Shown here piece after piece: positions 48,010 to 58,644 of a DNA stretch of 64,000 nt (position 1 is its first letter; the number at the start of each line of letters is the position of its first letter). Source of the DNA: Dermanyssus gallinae (Eukaryota > Arthropoda > Arachnida > Mesostigmata > Dermanyssidae); assembly GCA_003439945.1 (NCBI GenBank), contig QVRM01001271.1:1-64000 (forward strand), in the 5' to 3' direction. The position numbers were made by a program, and so were the translations under genes. The notes beneath the pieces are model-generated. The model saw nothing but the letters and a program-made list of their open reading frames with translations, searched no databases and was not told the origin of the DNA.

Positions 48010-48082
48010 CGGATGGGGGGCTTGCGAATGTGAAGGGCTCATTACTTCAGCTGTTGGACGCATCTCCATACTCTGTCCGTAC
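48010..48082 (-). CDS. BicC: Bicaudal-C family gene, exon 7 (short)
   Basis: Acceptor TCACTCACTAG followed by one base that completes the split Trp codon of exon 6, then 24 codons (YGQSMEMRPTAEVMSPSH, QAPHP) and the strong donor CCG/GTGAGT in phase 0. The exact phase match to exon 6 and two good splice sites support it despite its 73-bp length. The peptide is the start of the post-KH linker and is not family-diagnostic. Confidence 0.6.
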
Positions 48083-49114
48083 CTAGTGAGTGAGGACGTA
48101 CGCACGCAGGGTAGGAGGTAGGGTTTCGCTTGTAATGGTTAACTGTGTTATGAAGTGGTGTTGCTTGCATATGCCAGTACTGCCAGTGGTTGGCCGCTCT
48201 AGCGATGATAGAAAACATTGCTGACGATGATGACAGCGATTTGGTCAAATCAATGTGATCATCCCGATTTATGTCGATTTACGTACTATGTAGCAGTGAC
48301 GGTTTATATACAGCTATGTAACTATGCTAAGTATCGTACCGAGCGCTTTACGTACAATTACTACTAAATATTCAGAGTTTTAGTAGCCGTTGCGCGAATC
48401 TGAATTGCAGTAGTCATCAAATACTGCTTCATAGTAGCTAGAACTCTAAGAACTAGGCAGGTAGATGTTCCAAAGACGAACGAAGAACCTACTTTGACCT
48501 TAGAACAACCTTAACTCTCATAGACAAAGTTCCTCCTGTTGATGCAGATTATGCTTTTTGGCCATTCTCTGTACGTTGCTAGAATAAATCTTATCCTACC
48601 CATGAGCGTTGGTACATCTGATGACCACGTATATGCGAACACTGGACGCTTTTATAGGCTTCCCAGGAATTTAGATTCTGTAGATTCTGTCATTACTGAG
48701 GTTTGGCCACAACGGAGTAGACATTCGCAAAGATGATTCCCGTTTGATTTCAAGAGCCGAATACGCACAGGCCAACTATACCCAGGTGTGACCAGGTACT
48801 TTTTCGTACGCCCAATACTAGGCTCTCCCAACCGTAGGTAGCAAGGACGCCAACGGCCCACGGATGCATAACGACGTACTTAGTCAACAAATGCAGGCTA
48901 TCCACAGGTGCACTCCGATATGAGCGGATCGAAGCCAATATTTTGCTTTAAAAACATGAGGTTCCTTCCTCGTCATAAGTGTTCCAGTTAAGGCGTACTA
49001 TTCTACTACTAGGAAAGAAAATTTCATATGTTCCACAATAAGCCTTCTAGAAACTATAAAAGAGCGCAAGAGCGTGCGAGAAGATAACACCTAGTATTGA
49101 CGCGAGATACGTAC

Positions 49115-49346
49115 CATATTGGAGGTGGTGCTGATTTGATAGCCTTCTTTATAAAAAGCACGGGATCCAGATCAGGACGACTGAGTGCACGATAGACGTC
49201 CATCAGCAGATCCACGTGTCTCTCGGGTCCTCTGGCTACAAACTTCCACTGCCGATAGTCACGGCTCATTCTCAGCATCACGGAGATATCGTAGTTATAC
49301 AATAACGCGTTAAGCTGTGCAGTTAAGCTGACTACGCTTCCAACTC
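49115..49346 (-). CDS. BicC: Bicaudal-C family gene, exon 6 (last KH-like half)
   Basis: Acceptor TTGGCTTTGACAG; two leading bases complete the Gly codon begun in exon 5; donor ATATG/GTACGT leaves phase 2. The peptide SLTAQLNALLYNYDISVML, then WKFVARGPERHVDLLMDVYR, matches the last degenerate KH module of Bicaudal-C (the IAQLMEQLDVFISIK...VKSVERN region of the vertebrate protein). It ends in a short Pro-rich linker (KSAPPP). Confidence 0.82.
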
Positions 49347-49459
49347 CTGTCAAAGCCAAGGTACCAGAGATGAGAAAAAAAATAAGTACTGGTAGGGTCT
49401 AGCCACAAGTATGGCAAAGTATATATGAAGTGGTTGATATATATATATATCAACCACTT

Positions 49460-49523
<64 letters not shown>
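49460..49523. repeat. (TA)n tract at the left end of a fold-back element
   Basis: About 60 bp of TA. Directly before it, CAACCACTTC occurs as a short inverted pair around 49,430-49,460. Confidence 0.9.
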
Positions 49524-49526
<3 letters not shown>

Positions 49527-50492
49527 GGTGTTCCTATTTGTGTGTCCAAAACGCTAGGGTATGGTCAAACTCGGTGAGAAAATCATTTTTGCCAATGGGT
49601 GGAAGCCGGGAAAACGTTTTGTTAAGGAGTGAGGATGAAATTTATAAAAGCAGTTATTCTGCCTTTTTTCTTCTACATAGTTGTGCAAAATCTACGTTTG
49701 CGGGAGAACCAGTCAACGCACAAAGGAACCGATCCTACCGGCGTGTTTGGCGGAAAATTCTGCACAGTATACATTACTAGCTTGCGTAGCAAAAAGCGAA
49801 TAGCCAGATTAAGGAAAGTCATAAAAAGTCGAAATGTTACGTTAACGCTTTTTTGTGCAACATCGTAATTTTTTCCATTACGACCGAAAATGTACGTTCA
49901 AAAGACTACTCTCAGGCAATAGCAAATTTAATGCCCCCTACATTCGTACCAAAGTGATGGTGCTGCGTTACGTATTTGCCAAGTGACTAAGCTTTTTCGA
50001 CAGTCATAGTTGTTATGTTTCACGTTGAAGTTTTCACGTCCAGAACCGTAGCATTTTGCCAAGACGTTTCCGCCCCCTCTTTCCATTAGAAAAAAATATT
50101 CTCTTGCTGAGTTCTACCAAACCTCAAAATATGTACCTAACTTTCTCATACACCCTATGCAAGTATGCATGCCTTCGCTTTCGATATGACTGTCGAAAAA
50201 GCTTAGTCACTTGGCAACTACGTAACGCAGCACCATCACTTTGGTACGAATGTAGTGGGCATTAAATCTGCTATTGCCTGAGAGTAGTCTTTTGGACGTG
50301 CATTTTTGGTCGTAATGGAAAAAAAAATTGCACAACTATGTAGGAGAAAAAAGGCAGAATAACTGCTTTTATAAATTTCATCCTCACTCCTAAACAAAAC
50401 GTTTTCCCGGCTTCCACCCATTGGCAAAAATGATTTTCTCACCGAGTTTGACCATACCCTAGCGTTTTGGACACACAAATAGGAACACCCTG
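49524..50492. mobile_element. 969-bp fold-back DNA element with long terminal inverted repeats
   Basis: Ends are CAGGGTGTTCCTATTTGTGT and its complement, each preceded or followed by TA. The outer arms (49524-49690 and 50325-50492) are near-identical inverted copies. The inversion continues inward (49861-50008 against 50172-50320), interrupted on the left by about 170 bp bounded by TTGTGCAA-like strings. No transposase frame is present. It lies in the intron between Bicaudal-C exons 5 and 6. Best read as a non-autonomous TA-targeting (mariner/Tc1-type) element. Confidence 0.88.
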
Positions 50493-50869
50493 TATATAAA
50501 GTTTTAATACTTATTACTGTAGGTTCTGAAAAAGAGTTGCATATGATAAACGACCAGAAAAAAATATTTTTGCCTGCTAAATCGAGACAAGTGAAACACT
50601 AGAAACAACACAATGCACTGGTAAGTAACAATAAGTATAAAATTATCCTAAGATGGTGCACAACAAACAACTGAACTAGGCCATTTTTCTTCGTGCGTAA
50701 CTTATGACTAGTCAGTTGACAGTTCTCTAAAACTCTAAAAAATGCCTTCAATTCACAAACAAGTGAACCCGTCCCGAACGTACTCGTTCGGTTAGCGTAG
50801 GTTTAGCGTCTAGGTTGAATTACTACTGTGCGTAGTTGAATTTCTATACCTAAGGTGTGGCTGACTCAC

Positions 50870-51419
50870 CCGAGTGTATAGGACCCCCGGTATCCGGGTG
50901 TGCTTCGGTGGCGCGGCTCACTAGCGGCAGCGAGTCCTGAGACACGACGCCCAGTTCACTCAGAACAGATATCTCCTTCGCGGTGAACGGCTGGCCTATG
51001 GGCGTAACACCGTACACGTCCGGCACATCGATCAGCAGGACAGCCGGCAAGAGATCCATGAAGCCCAGCCACGCCTTGTAGACGTTGTCAACCTGGCCGA
51101 ATATGCGCACCGTAGGAATGCGGTACATTCTGCCGCCCTGAAACGAGATGACCTTGAACTCGACGTTTGTAGCGTTCTTCAGCGCGCGTATCTTAGCGTC
51201 GCCCTGACCCAGCACGTAGCTCAGGTGGTGCGGCGACACCTCGATTCCGAGGTACACAGCGAACTGGGGCTTGTTCGGCCTCAGATAGCTCATGAGGCGC
51301 TGGAGGCCCTCACGGATTCGGTGGATGTTGCTGCGTCGTCCGCGAACGGTTACCATAGCGCACGAGAAGTTTTTCATTGGCAGCCAATTGATAGTCATCC
51401 GATACTCGTTCTGAAGGAC
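50870..51419 (-). CDS. BicC: Bicaudal-C family gene, exon 5 (KH modules)
   Basis: Acceptor CGCTGGTGCTACAG and donor TCGG/GTGAGT; enters phase 0, leaves phase 1; 183 codons. It begins VLQNEYRMTINWLPMKNF and AMVTVRGRRSNIHRIREG, equivalent to the QTYNISVSFKQRS...VIVRGSQNN block of Bicaudal-C. It continues into a KH fold: LGIEVSPHHLSYVLGQGDAK, then VRIFGQVDNVYKAWLGFMDL and LPAVLLIDVPD. The RNA-contact loop that is GRNG in vertebrate proteins reads GQGD here, so the GXXG motif is lost. The tail (PFTAKEISVLSELGVVSQDS) leads to the next module. Identity with the family is firm. Confidence 0.88.
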
Positions 51420-52168
51420 CTGTAGCACCAGCGACAAGGAACACGCAACAAACAAATACGAGCTTGCAGTGCATTGGTGTGTCTAGTGGGGCTCGCTCAA
51501 CGCGACCAATCCAAATTTTCCAGTGATCCACACATAAGCGAGACGTACAGCCTGATAGCAATGCTTGGTCACAAGCCGACCTAGTAACAAGCGAATAGGT
51601 CAATGATTGTGTACAAACGTAGAGATTTACACAAATCGGGCCATTTAGCAAAGCCAACATGAACTGTGACGTTGTTGTTGTTCACTAACTAAAATCAGTG
51701 GTATATGAAGTCGCATATACAGAACACGACGGACAGCAGGTGTGTATTGAATACTGATCTCTGTGAGACGACATTACCTGACGCTATGACGTATTGACCA
51801 TGCCAGACGTATTATTTTCCGAGTTACAGTAGCTCTTCAATCAAGTGTTTACAGTAATGTTTCTTTTCTTATTCTCAGGTAGATAGTAAAAAATATGCAA
51901 ATATGTGCGGGATGACTTGACACGCTTTGACATGTGTCTATTACGTTAACGCGTGAGAACGCAAAGTTTTTATTCTTTTCAATTGTCACCAAGCCAAGAT
52001 GTCAACGACTGCCAGTATAAAGCTACATACCGTGAATGTTAAGCGTATTAATTTGATTTGACATTTTTGTGTTCAGTCCACTTTTGTATGGAATGAATGT
52101 AATTGCTGGATGGATTAACGGCGATACTTAACTTTCCATAATTATTTTTTGCATTTTGTGGAACAAAA

Positions 52169-52176
<8 letters not shown>

Positions 52177-52243
<67 letters not shown>
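52177..52243. repeat. (TA)n tract at the left end of the mariner
   Basis: About 65 bp of TA with TTTA interruptions, ending exactly at the left terminal repeat. Confidence 0.95.
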
Positions 52244-53564
52244 CGAGGTGTGTTCAAAAAGTATCGCGACTTTTGAATTTTTGCGGGTTACGTATATTCG
52301 AATTTCGATTTTTTGTGGCGTTATGTTGGTACTCATGTCTCTCACTTATGCCGACAAGCTCGGCCATTTTGAATGTTCACTTAATTGTTGACAGCTGCTT
52401 TGCTTGCACGTGTTTTGGATCGTCTTCGATTTTGACCTATTCAAAAAAATGGATCAAAGAACCTGTATCAAATTTTGTGTGAAAAACGAAATTAAGTGCG
52501 CGGATGCATTCCGAATGTTGACTGTGGCATACGGAGAAGCTACCTTGGACCGAAGCAACGCTTATTGGTGGTACAAAATGTTCTCAGAAGGCCGAGAAGA
52601 TGTGAACGACGAAGAGCGTGCCGGACGCCCGAGCACTTCAACAACAGACGAAAAAATTAATGAAGTGGAGAAAATGGTATTGGCCAATCGTCGAATCACC
52701 GTTAGAGAAGTTGCTAAGGACCTAAACATATCGATTGGCTTGTGCCATTCGATTTTTATTAATGATTTGGGCATGACACGGGTCGCCGCGAAATTCGTAC
52801 CAAAATTGCTCAATTGCGACCAAAAACAGCATCGCATGAACATTGCTAATGAGATGTTGGACTCTGTCCGCGACGACCCAAATTTGCTCCAGAGGGTCAT
52901 AACTGGTGACGAATCGTGGGTTTATGGTTATGACGTGGAAACCAAAGCTCAATCATCTCAATGGAAGCTGCCGCACGAACCAAGACCGAAAAAAGCGCGC
53001 CAAGTTCGGTCGAATGTGAAAGTTTTGCTGACAGTTTTCTTCGATTGCAGGGGCGTGGTGCATCATGAGTTCTTGCCACAGGGTAGAACGGTCAATAAGG
53101 AATATTACCTGCAAGTTATGCGCAATTTGCGCGAAGCAATCCGCCAGAAACGCCCGGATTTGTGGAAGAACAAAAATTGGCTTTTGCACCACGATAACGC
53201 CCCTGCTCACACATCGTTGCTTGTGCGCGAGTTTTTGGCCAAAAACAACACACTAATGATGCCGCAGCCACCGTATTCCCCAGATCTGGCCCCCTGTGAC
53301 TTTTTCTTGTTCCCTAAACTGAAGAGGCCCATGAAAGGACGACGTTACGCTACGCTTGACGAGATAAAGACGGCATCGAAGGAGGAGCTGAACAAGATAA
53401 AAAAAAATGGTTTTTTGAAGTGCTTCGAAGATTGGAAAAACCGTTGGCACAAGTGTATAATATCTCATGGGGATTACTTTGAAGGGGACAAAATAGATAT
53501 TCATGAATAAATGAATATTTTTTGAAAAAACACAAAAGTCGCGATACTTTTTGAACACACCTCG
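52244..53564 (+). mobile_element. Complete mariner transposon with perfect terminal repeats
   Basis: 1321 bp. Terminal inverted repeats of 32 bp are identical: 52244-52275 begins CGAGGTGTGTTCAAAAAGTA and 53533-53564 is its exact reverse complement. TA lies on both sides as expected for the target-site duplication, though the flanks are TA microsatellite. It contains a single uninterrupted transposase gene. It is located between Bicaudal-C exons 4 and 5, in the opposite orientation. Confidence 0.96.
52449..53510 (+). CDS. Mariner transposase, full length, DD34D
   Basis: 353 codons from ATG 52449, the usual mariner length. The N-terminal paired-like helix-turn-helix DNA-binding region is in about the first 110 residues (KMFSEGREDVNDEERAGRPS, then RRITVREVAKDLNISIG). 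The catalytic triad is intact: Asp in VITGDESWVYGYD, Asp in LLHHDNAPAHTS, and Asp in SPDLAPCDFFLF. Exactly 34 residues lie between the second and third Asp. The linker normally WVPHEL in many mariners reads WKLPHEP. The protein binds the terminal repeats and cuts and pastes the element into TA. No stop or frameshift; with perfect terminal repeats this copy looks recent and possibly active. Upstream in-frame codons before 52449 are not needed. Confidence 0.96.
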   Translation: MDQRTCIKFCVKNEIKCADAFRMLTVAYGEATLDRSNAYWWYKMFSEGREDVNDEERAGRPSTSTTDEKINEVEKMVLANRRITVREVAKDLNISIGLCHSIFINDLGMTRVAAKFVPKLLNCDQKQHRMNIANEMLDSVRDDPNLLQRVITGDESWVYGYDVETKAQSSQWKLPHEPRPKKARQVRSNVKVLLTVFFDCRGVVHHEFLPQGRTVNKEYYLQVMRNLREAIRQKRPDLWKNKNWLLHHDNAPAHTSLLVREFLAKNNTLMMPQPPYSPDLAPCDFFLFPKLKRPMKGRRYATLDEIKTASKEELNKIKKNGFLKCFEDWKNRWHKCIISHGDYFEGDKIDIHE

Positions 53565-53576
53565 TATATATATTTA

Positions 53577-53614
<38 letters not shown>
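53565..53614. repeat. (TA)n tract at the right end of the mariner
   Basis: About 50 bp of TA with TTTA interruptions, the continuation of the left tract split by the insertion. Confidence 0.95.
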
Positions 53615-53616
<2 letters not shown>

Positions 53617-53727
53617 TTTGTATACAGTTGTAGCAAAACTGACAATCAATCTACCAACATCGCTATACTCACACTCGGTCTAAATTACAAAATGGCGTGT
53701 GCTTTTATCTACTTCTTTACTACGCAC

Positions 53728-53904
53728 CTCAATACTCTCTCTCAGGTGGCGTCGAAGCTGGGGTCGTTCTTCGTCATCTGGCTGGAGCTCAATACAGTTC
53801 TTGAAGTCAACCTTCTTGACGACGAATACGAAGGAGATCGGAAGAAGTTCGCGGATCTTTTTGCGTGCCTCCAGCACGCGATCTGGTGCACCCGCCACAG
53901 ACAC
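53728..53904 (-). CDS. BicC: Bicaudal-C family gene, exon 4 (end of KH module)
   Basis: Acceptor GACTTTGCAAAG and donor TTGAG/GTGCGT, phase 0 at both ends, 59 codons. It begins VSVAGAPDRVLEARKKIREL and LP, which continues exon 3 (ending SNQ) exactly as in the family consensus SNQVSIAGxPxxVExARxxIRELLP. It then diverges into a charged stretch (LQPDDEERPQLRRHLRESIE). Confidence 0.88.
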
Positions 53905-54574
53905 CTTTGCAAAGTCAGCCACACAAAAGAAGACGGGGGGGGGAGGTTGAGAGATATAAAAAGCTTGCTCGCAATATTAGTAAAAATGCAGAACATTGTT
54001 GGAACGCCGCTAGAGGTCACCACCGCCTCAAATCACACCAGACTCCACTACAAAATACGCAAAGAAAAAAACAAGTAAAATACATGAAAACAACTAGCGG
54101 TCGGCCACTTAAAGCGCGAAGATTTTAACGCCGGCACAGCATACAGCCGTACATACATACAGATCCGAGTATGTCACATGTTGAACACACGCAATGATCT
54201 CCTACCAGTCAATGCATACTGTACAGCATGTGATATGGATATATGTTGGCACTGGCAGTGACAAATCAGTCGCTCAGTGTCTAGTCATCTCATGACGTTA
54301 CAGATCTGTGTCGAGTATTCCCTTCCCCACCAGATGCATTACAGCATAGCATAGAGGTGCATGCGCATGTCTAACCGCTCATAACGTAATTCCAATCTAT
54401 ATTGCGACTTTGTTCGCTTTGCTGCGATTAAAGGTTTGATTTAATTGTACTACTAACTACTACTACGACTACTACTACAGCTTTTTAAAACTTCTTTTTG
54501 GGCTGACCCTCAGCCAAGATTTAACGTCCACGGTACAACTTTTCGCATTGCTTCATAGAGGGACCCCCATAAAT

Positions 54575-54660
54575 ACAAATGTGTAACGGTGGGGCTCGAA
54601 CCCGCGCACCTATGCGTCTCCTCCGATCGCGAGGCGCAGGCGACTCCTACTACTACTACT
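54575..54660 (-). mobile_element. tRNA-like segment, probably SINE-derived
   Basis: On the minus strand, GCGCGGGTTCGAGCCCCACC is a perfect Pol III B box with a T-stem-like surround. GAGTCGCCTGCGCCTCGCGA upstream is a possible decayed A-box half. No cloverleaf with a credible anticodon could be drawn by eye, so a tRNA gene is not claimed. It lies just outside the 3' end of the R1-clade element. Confidence 0.4.
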
Positions 54661-54739
54661 TTTTTAATTAAATATATGTTATAATCATTTTTATCGGAAT
54701 TCATTTCGTTTTACTTTGCTGAAAAAAAAAGAAATTCTT

Positions 54740-56060
54740 CTACGCGCTCCGTTTAAAATTGTTCTTTTTAATGTTTGTTTTAGCCGTTGTTTGTCCATCT
54801 CTTCGTCGGCTCATCTTCTCAGCTCGTTTTCTTTCCATTTCGTTTTTTCTTCTCATTATACCTTCCACGAATCGGATACCCTGCTCCCATTTAAATTCAT
54901 TCTCGAGCATAGCGGTAACTAAGTCAGTCGCCGTCATGTCTCGAGGGGCCATTACCAATGAGTTCTGTCGTATGTATTCGAATGCTGAACACAGGAGGGT
55001 GGTGTGAGTCACGTCATCCTCTTCGCCTGTATAGCACATGGAGCGTCTGGAGCCTTGCCTATCCTATGCAGGTATTTTTGGAGGCCATGCCCCATCAACA
55101 CTTGCGTCAGATAGTAGGTGACTTTTCCGTGTTTTTTGTTGAATCATTTCTTGAGGTCGGGGATGACCTGACGTGTCCAGGCTCCCGGTATGTGTGCTGG
55201 TGTGCTGGTCCATTCCTCGTTCCATTCTCTAATTTTTTGTATTCGGGTCTCCGTTTTCTTAGGAATCTGTTCATGTTCCTCCGTGTTAATTTTTCGATCA
55301 TTTTTAGCCATAGTATCAATATTAGTATTGCGAAAATGGCCGTCGCTCGACTGTTGAATACACACTGGCGATTCGTTTTTCCAGTTTACGTTCTGCTGTC
55401 AGGAGCTTCTTCTTGTCTCCTTTCAATTTCATGACGCTCGGTCTCTAAGCTGATACGGCGTACAGCACGGTAGACTCTGCCACTGGGGCAAGAAGTCTTC
55501 TCTTGCCTTCAGTTGTCTCTTAGCTAGGCAGGACCTTAACTAGGCTATTTGCCAGCTTTTCCGCCTTCGCGGCCACCTTGTCGACGTGAACGTTGCCGGA
55601 GGGAGCCGTGTCAATCGTCATGCCCAGATATTGGGCCGACCTGTTGATCTTTATGCTCCCGCCACACCGAGTCCTACCATCCAGCTGTTCACAATCAGGA
55701 TGGCTGCTTGTGCTCTTGCTTGCAGCGTCTCCGCCTCCCGCGCTGTGACCAAGATGACGAAGTCGTCCGCGTAAGCTATTATCTGTACTCCCTTCAGTCT
55801 ACAAAGTCTCAGTACGTCGTCGTATGCCGTTGCATGCAAAAAAACGTATTGGGCGGTACGCGCTGGGTGCGTTGGCTGGCTTTCCTGGCTTTCTTACCAG
55901 AGCCAGAGTAGCCTTCTTCCACGGCACTGGGTAAACTCCTTCTCTTAAGATTTGTTCCGCCATCTGTTTAAAGATTTGCGGCTGCTCTTGGAGATAAATC
56001 TTTACCGCTTCTGCCGGGATTCCATCCGGACCGGGTGACTTGCCGTTAGGTGACCGTTTT
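54740..56060 (-). pseudogene. R1-clade reverse transcriptase and C-terminal tail, broken
   Basis: Readable minus-strand blocks: GKSPGPDGIPAEAVKIYLQE and REGVYPVPWKKATLALV near 56,040-55,900; LKGVQIIAYADDFVILVTAR, containing the catalytic YADD, near 55,790; CYTGEEDDVTHTTLLCSAFE, the terminal knuckle region, near 55,030; and a basic tail of Arg/Lys to the stop at 54,740. Frames change between blocks, so no intact protein is encoded. Confidence 0.8.
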
Positions 56061-57160
56061 ATAGCGGCAGTATTTCCTCTTGTGTGATCAAGGGTATGTT
56101 TCCTGCTCCGTGTTTATTTCTGAGCGGATGGGTTCGGCGTGGCTTGGGAAGAGTCGCCCCACTGCCCTCTCTGCCAAACTTTCCAGGACCGCTGGTTGTA
56201 GTCTCCTTAACTTGTCCAAGACAATCTTATGGGCACCGCGCGGCACATGCCTCCCTCCTGCTAGGCGGGCGCTTTTTATTTGCCATATTCGTATTGTATA
56301 TATCTGTGGTCACTTTGGAAGTCTTCTTCTGAGGCCCTCCAGTTTTCCATGCTTTCGCATCCGAATGTGAGGTCTCTAAATAAGGCTTGATCTCTTCTCT
56401 TGAATGTGGGCAGAAGGCCGTCGTTAAAGATTGTCATGCCCAGTTGCTATAGCCACTCTGGTAACTCTCGGCTTCTGCTGTTTGATGTTTTGCTTCACTA
56501 ATCTGTCGCGGCTGCGTTTAAATCCCCTCATACTATGATAGCTTTAGATCGTGGTTTGCATCTTCTCATTTTCTTTGGGAGGTCATCTAGAATCCTTGTC
56601 ATCGTTTGCTAGTATTTAAAATCTGAGCGCCTTCGCTTTGTATTTTTGCCTCCCGATGGGCCTCGTTGGACTGGCGCAAGTTAATCTGTATGCATTTCAT
56701 TTTGTCGTGTCGACGTTTTTATATTGACATTCCTGCATGTCCCTGTTTTGTAGGTCTCTCATTGTCTTCTTATAGAGGAGAAACCGTCGTCGTCTTATTT
56801 ATTGCTTAAATACGTCTTCGTACTTGGCTGGGTTTCCTGAGCATTGAGAGACGTTTTATTCTTGATGTTTTCTGGGAAGCTTGTTGTTGCCTCCCTTTGA
56901 TTTTCCTTATATATCACTTTTATGTCTTCCTCGGGCAGGTGTACAATGTTCTTTACCGTAACTCCGGCCTTCACGGTGCCTGCCTCTTGTTGCAGGATGC
57001 TTGACCATTCCGCCAGGGTCCTTTCATCGGTAGTCTTAATTATGAATTGCCTCTGCCTTGTATTTAGGCGAGCTTCTTTCCGCTATTATAATAGCAGAGG
57101 TCGGCATCTTCTCTGAATATTAGAAGATAGTATTCAGCCGCCTTTCTTGTCTGCTCGGCG

Positions 57161-57901
57161 TTAGCTCTTCGTGTAGTCGAGATTTTCTTCCTCTCCGACC
57201 TTTCCCACAATTAGAATCCGAGACGTTTGGGTTAATGGTTCTTCGGCTAAGGCCGGTTTTCCTAGGTCTATGTTTGCCTGGTGGATTTCTATGACCCCTA
57301 CTTTGCTGGCTGCCAATTTTGCTAGTATCGTGGCTGCCGGGAAGAATTGCGTTAGACATTTGATAAGTTTCATGTTCTTGGCGTTCTTGTCTTGAACCAG
57401 GACTGATCTGACCTCTCTGTCGCCTATAATACTGATTTTTATCAATTGAGTTCTTTTGTAGATTTTTAGCGGCCAGTTCTTCACAATCTCGACTTTCACG
57501 GCTTCTATACCTTTGGCTTCTCTAAGATTCTGCGGGATTTCCTGGGCCTTTTGCGCTTCCTCTGTTTGTTTAATTTTATCCAATGTGTGTGGTTCTGCCG
57601 CCTTAAACTGTTTGATCTGCTCTTGTAGCTGCTTGCATGTTTCTTTAGCTCTAATATGCTGCCGTTTTGTGTAGCTTATCGAGCTTCTTATCTCCCACGG
57701 TTGCTTCAGCGTCTTTCTTTGCTGTTGAAAATTCTTCCTCCTCTTGCTTCCGTTTTTTACAACCCAGTGGCTGGGATTAGCTGTAGAACGATTCCGATCT
57801 GCTGGTTTCTGGCTTCTTGTCTTTGCTGCTCTTTGGATCGAAAAATCGGGTTCCGAGATTGTTCTCAACGGTGGTCCGCACATGGACACCATCTTAAACA
57901 A
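57161..57901 (-). CDS. ORF1-like frame of the second R1-clade element
   Basis: 246 codons from an ATG at 57901 to a stop at 57161. The protein is basic and helical, with KETCKQLQEQIKQFKAAE as a likely coiled coil. The following part (VEIVKNWPLKIYKRTQLIKI, RSVLVQDKNAKNMKLIKCL, FPAATILAKLAASKVGVIEI) is the same sort of central domain as in the 36.6-kb ORF1 (NKEWPKAVFKNSAF, EYPSAASLINLPVGGVAVL). No CCHC knuckles remain, so it is probably truncated. It belongs to the mobile element, not to a host gene. Confidence 0.65.
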   Translation of the reverse strand: MFKMVSMCGPPLRTISEPDFSIQRAAKTRSQKPADRNRSTANPSHWVVKNGSKRRKNFQQQRKTLKQPWEIRSSISYTKRQHIRAKETCKQLQEQIKQFKAAEPHTLDKIKQTEEAQKAQEIPQNLREAKGIEAVKVEIVKNWPLKIYKRTQLIKISIIGDREVRSVLVQDKNAKNMKLIKCLTQFFPAATILAKLAASKVGVIEIHQANIDLGKPALAEEPLTQTSRILIVGKVGEEENLDYTKS

Positions 57902-58219
57902 GGCCTCTTCTAGTTTTTCTCCATTTACTTATTCGTCTTTGATGAGGCAGACCTTTTGCCCCCCCCCGTTAGAGTCTACGTGAGCCTGCTACTTTTGACT
58001 TCAAGAATTCAAGATTTTCGAATAAAATCGATTCTTCTGCTCTTCTATTCAGGTCACCAAAGATGCAACAGTGAGTGGTAGGACCGCAGGTTTCCCGGAA
58101 TTGCGGCACTTGAACTAAGTTCTGTGGTACTTTTTCGGGAGCGCTACAGAACGTGACTGATTCGGCTGACTCTATCACTACTACTAATATTACTGTTATT
58201 ATTATTATTATTACTCTAC

Positions 58220-58387
58220 CTGATTGCTTTTTTCCGACTGATGATTCCTGTTAGAGTCGGGAAAATGAATGTGACAGTCGGTCTTGCGCATGACGGCCTG
58301 GATGCCCTTGCCCCGCTTTCCGATCACAAACGAATGGTCAGAGAAGGACACGTCCATTTTTAACGTAACCCGTTCTCCGTTGTTCTC
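58220..58387 (-). CDS. BicC: Bicaudal-C family gene, exon 3 (best-conserved KH core)
   Basis: Acceptor TGGCATTTCAG, donor CAATCAG/GTAGAG, phase 0 at both ends, 56 codons. The peptide RVTLKMDVSFSDHSFVIGKR, then GKGIQAVMRKTDCHIHFPDS and NRNHQSEKSNQ, is nearly diagnostic of Bicaudal-C. The KH GXXG loop is GKRG. In the family this KH domain binds RNA targets and recruits the CCR4-NOT deadenylase to repress translation. This exon was too short to stand out as a long frame and was found from the family signature. Confidence 0.93.
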
Positions 58388-58644
58388 CTGAAATGCCAGT
58401 TTACCACAACATTCTAGTATAGCAACGTGTAGCCAAAATGCGAGCGTGCAATAGAAGTTTATATTTTTTTTTTTGCATAAGGGACAACGACTACAGCAGT
58501 AGCAGCAATATCAATTAGACTTCTTAACATAAACCAATTAGTGGACAAAGAGACAATGGTCCGCATTGAGAAAATGCTTCATTCCAATGGTCCAAACTCG
58601 ATCGATCGTTGGATCGGTCGACGTTCGTGGCGTTTTGGACTTAC

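Larger units (their letters stand above)
54700..57965 (-). mobile_element. Degenerate R1-clade element, antiparallel to the first and parallel to Bicaudal-C
   Basis: Minus-strand order: ORF1-like frame (57901-57161), decayed middle, reverse-transcriptase blocks (56060-55650), C-terminal knuckle tail (55039-54740). It occupies most of the intron between Bicaudal-C exons 3 and 4. No long A-tail is seen at its 3' end. ORF2 is broken by many shifts. Boundaries are approximate. Confidence 0.78.

Noticed and set aside
48652..48938. Minus-strand frames as an extra Bicaudal-C exon
   Set aside because: No matching splice sites in the needed phase; exon 6 joins exon 7 (48,082) directly. The sequence looks like decayed repeat DNA.
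54575..54660. Functional tRNA gene on the minus strand
   Set aside because: Only the T-arm half is convincing; upstream arms do not pair into a cloverleaf.
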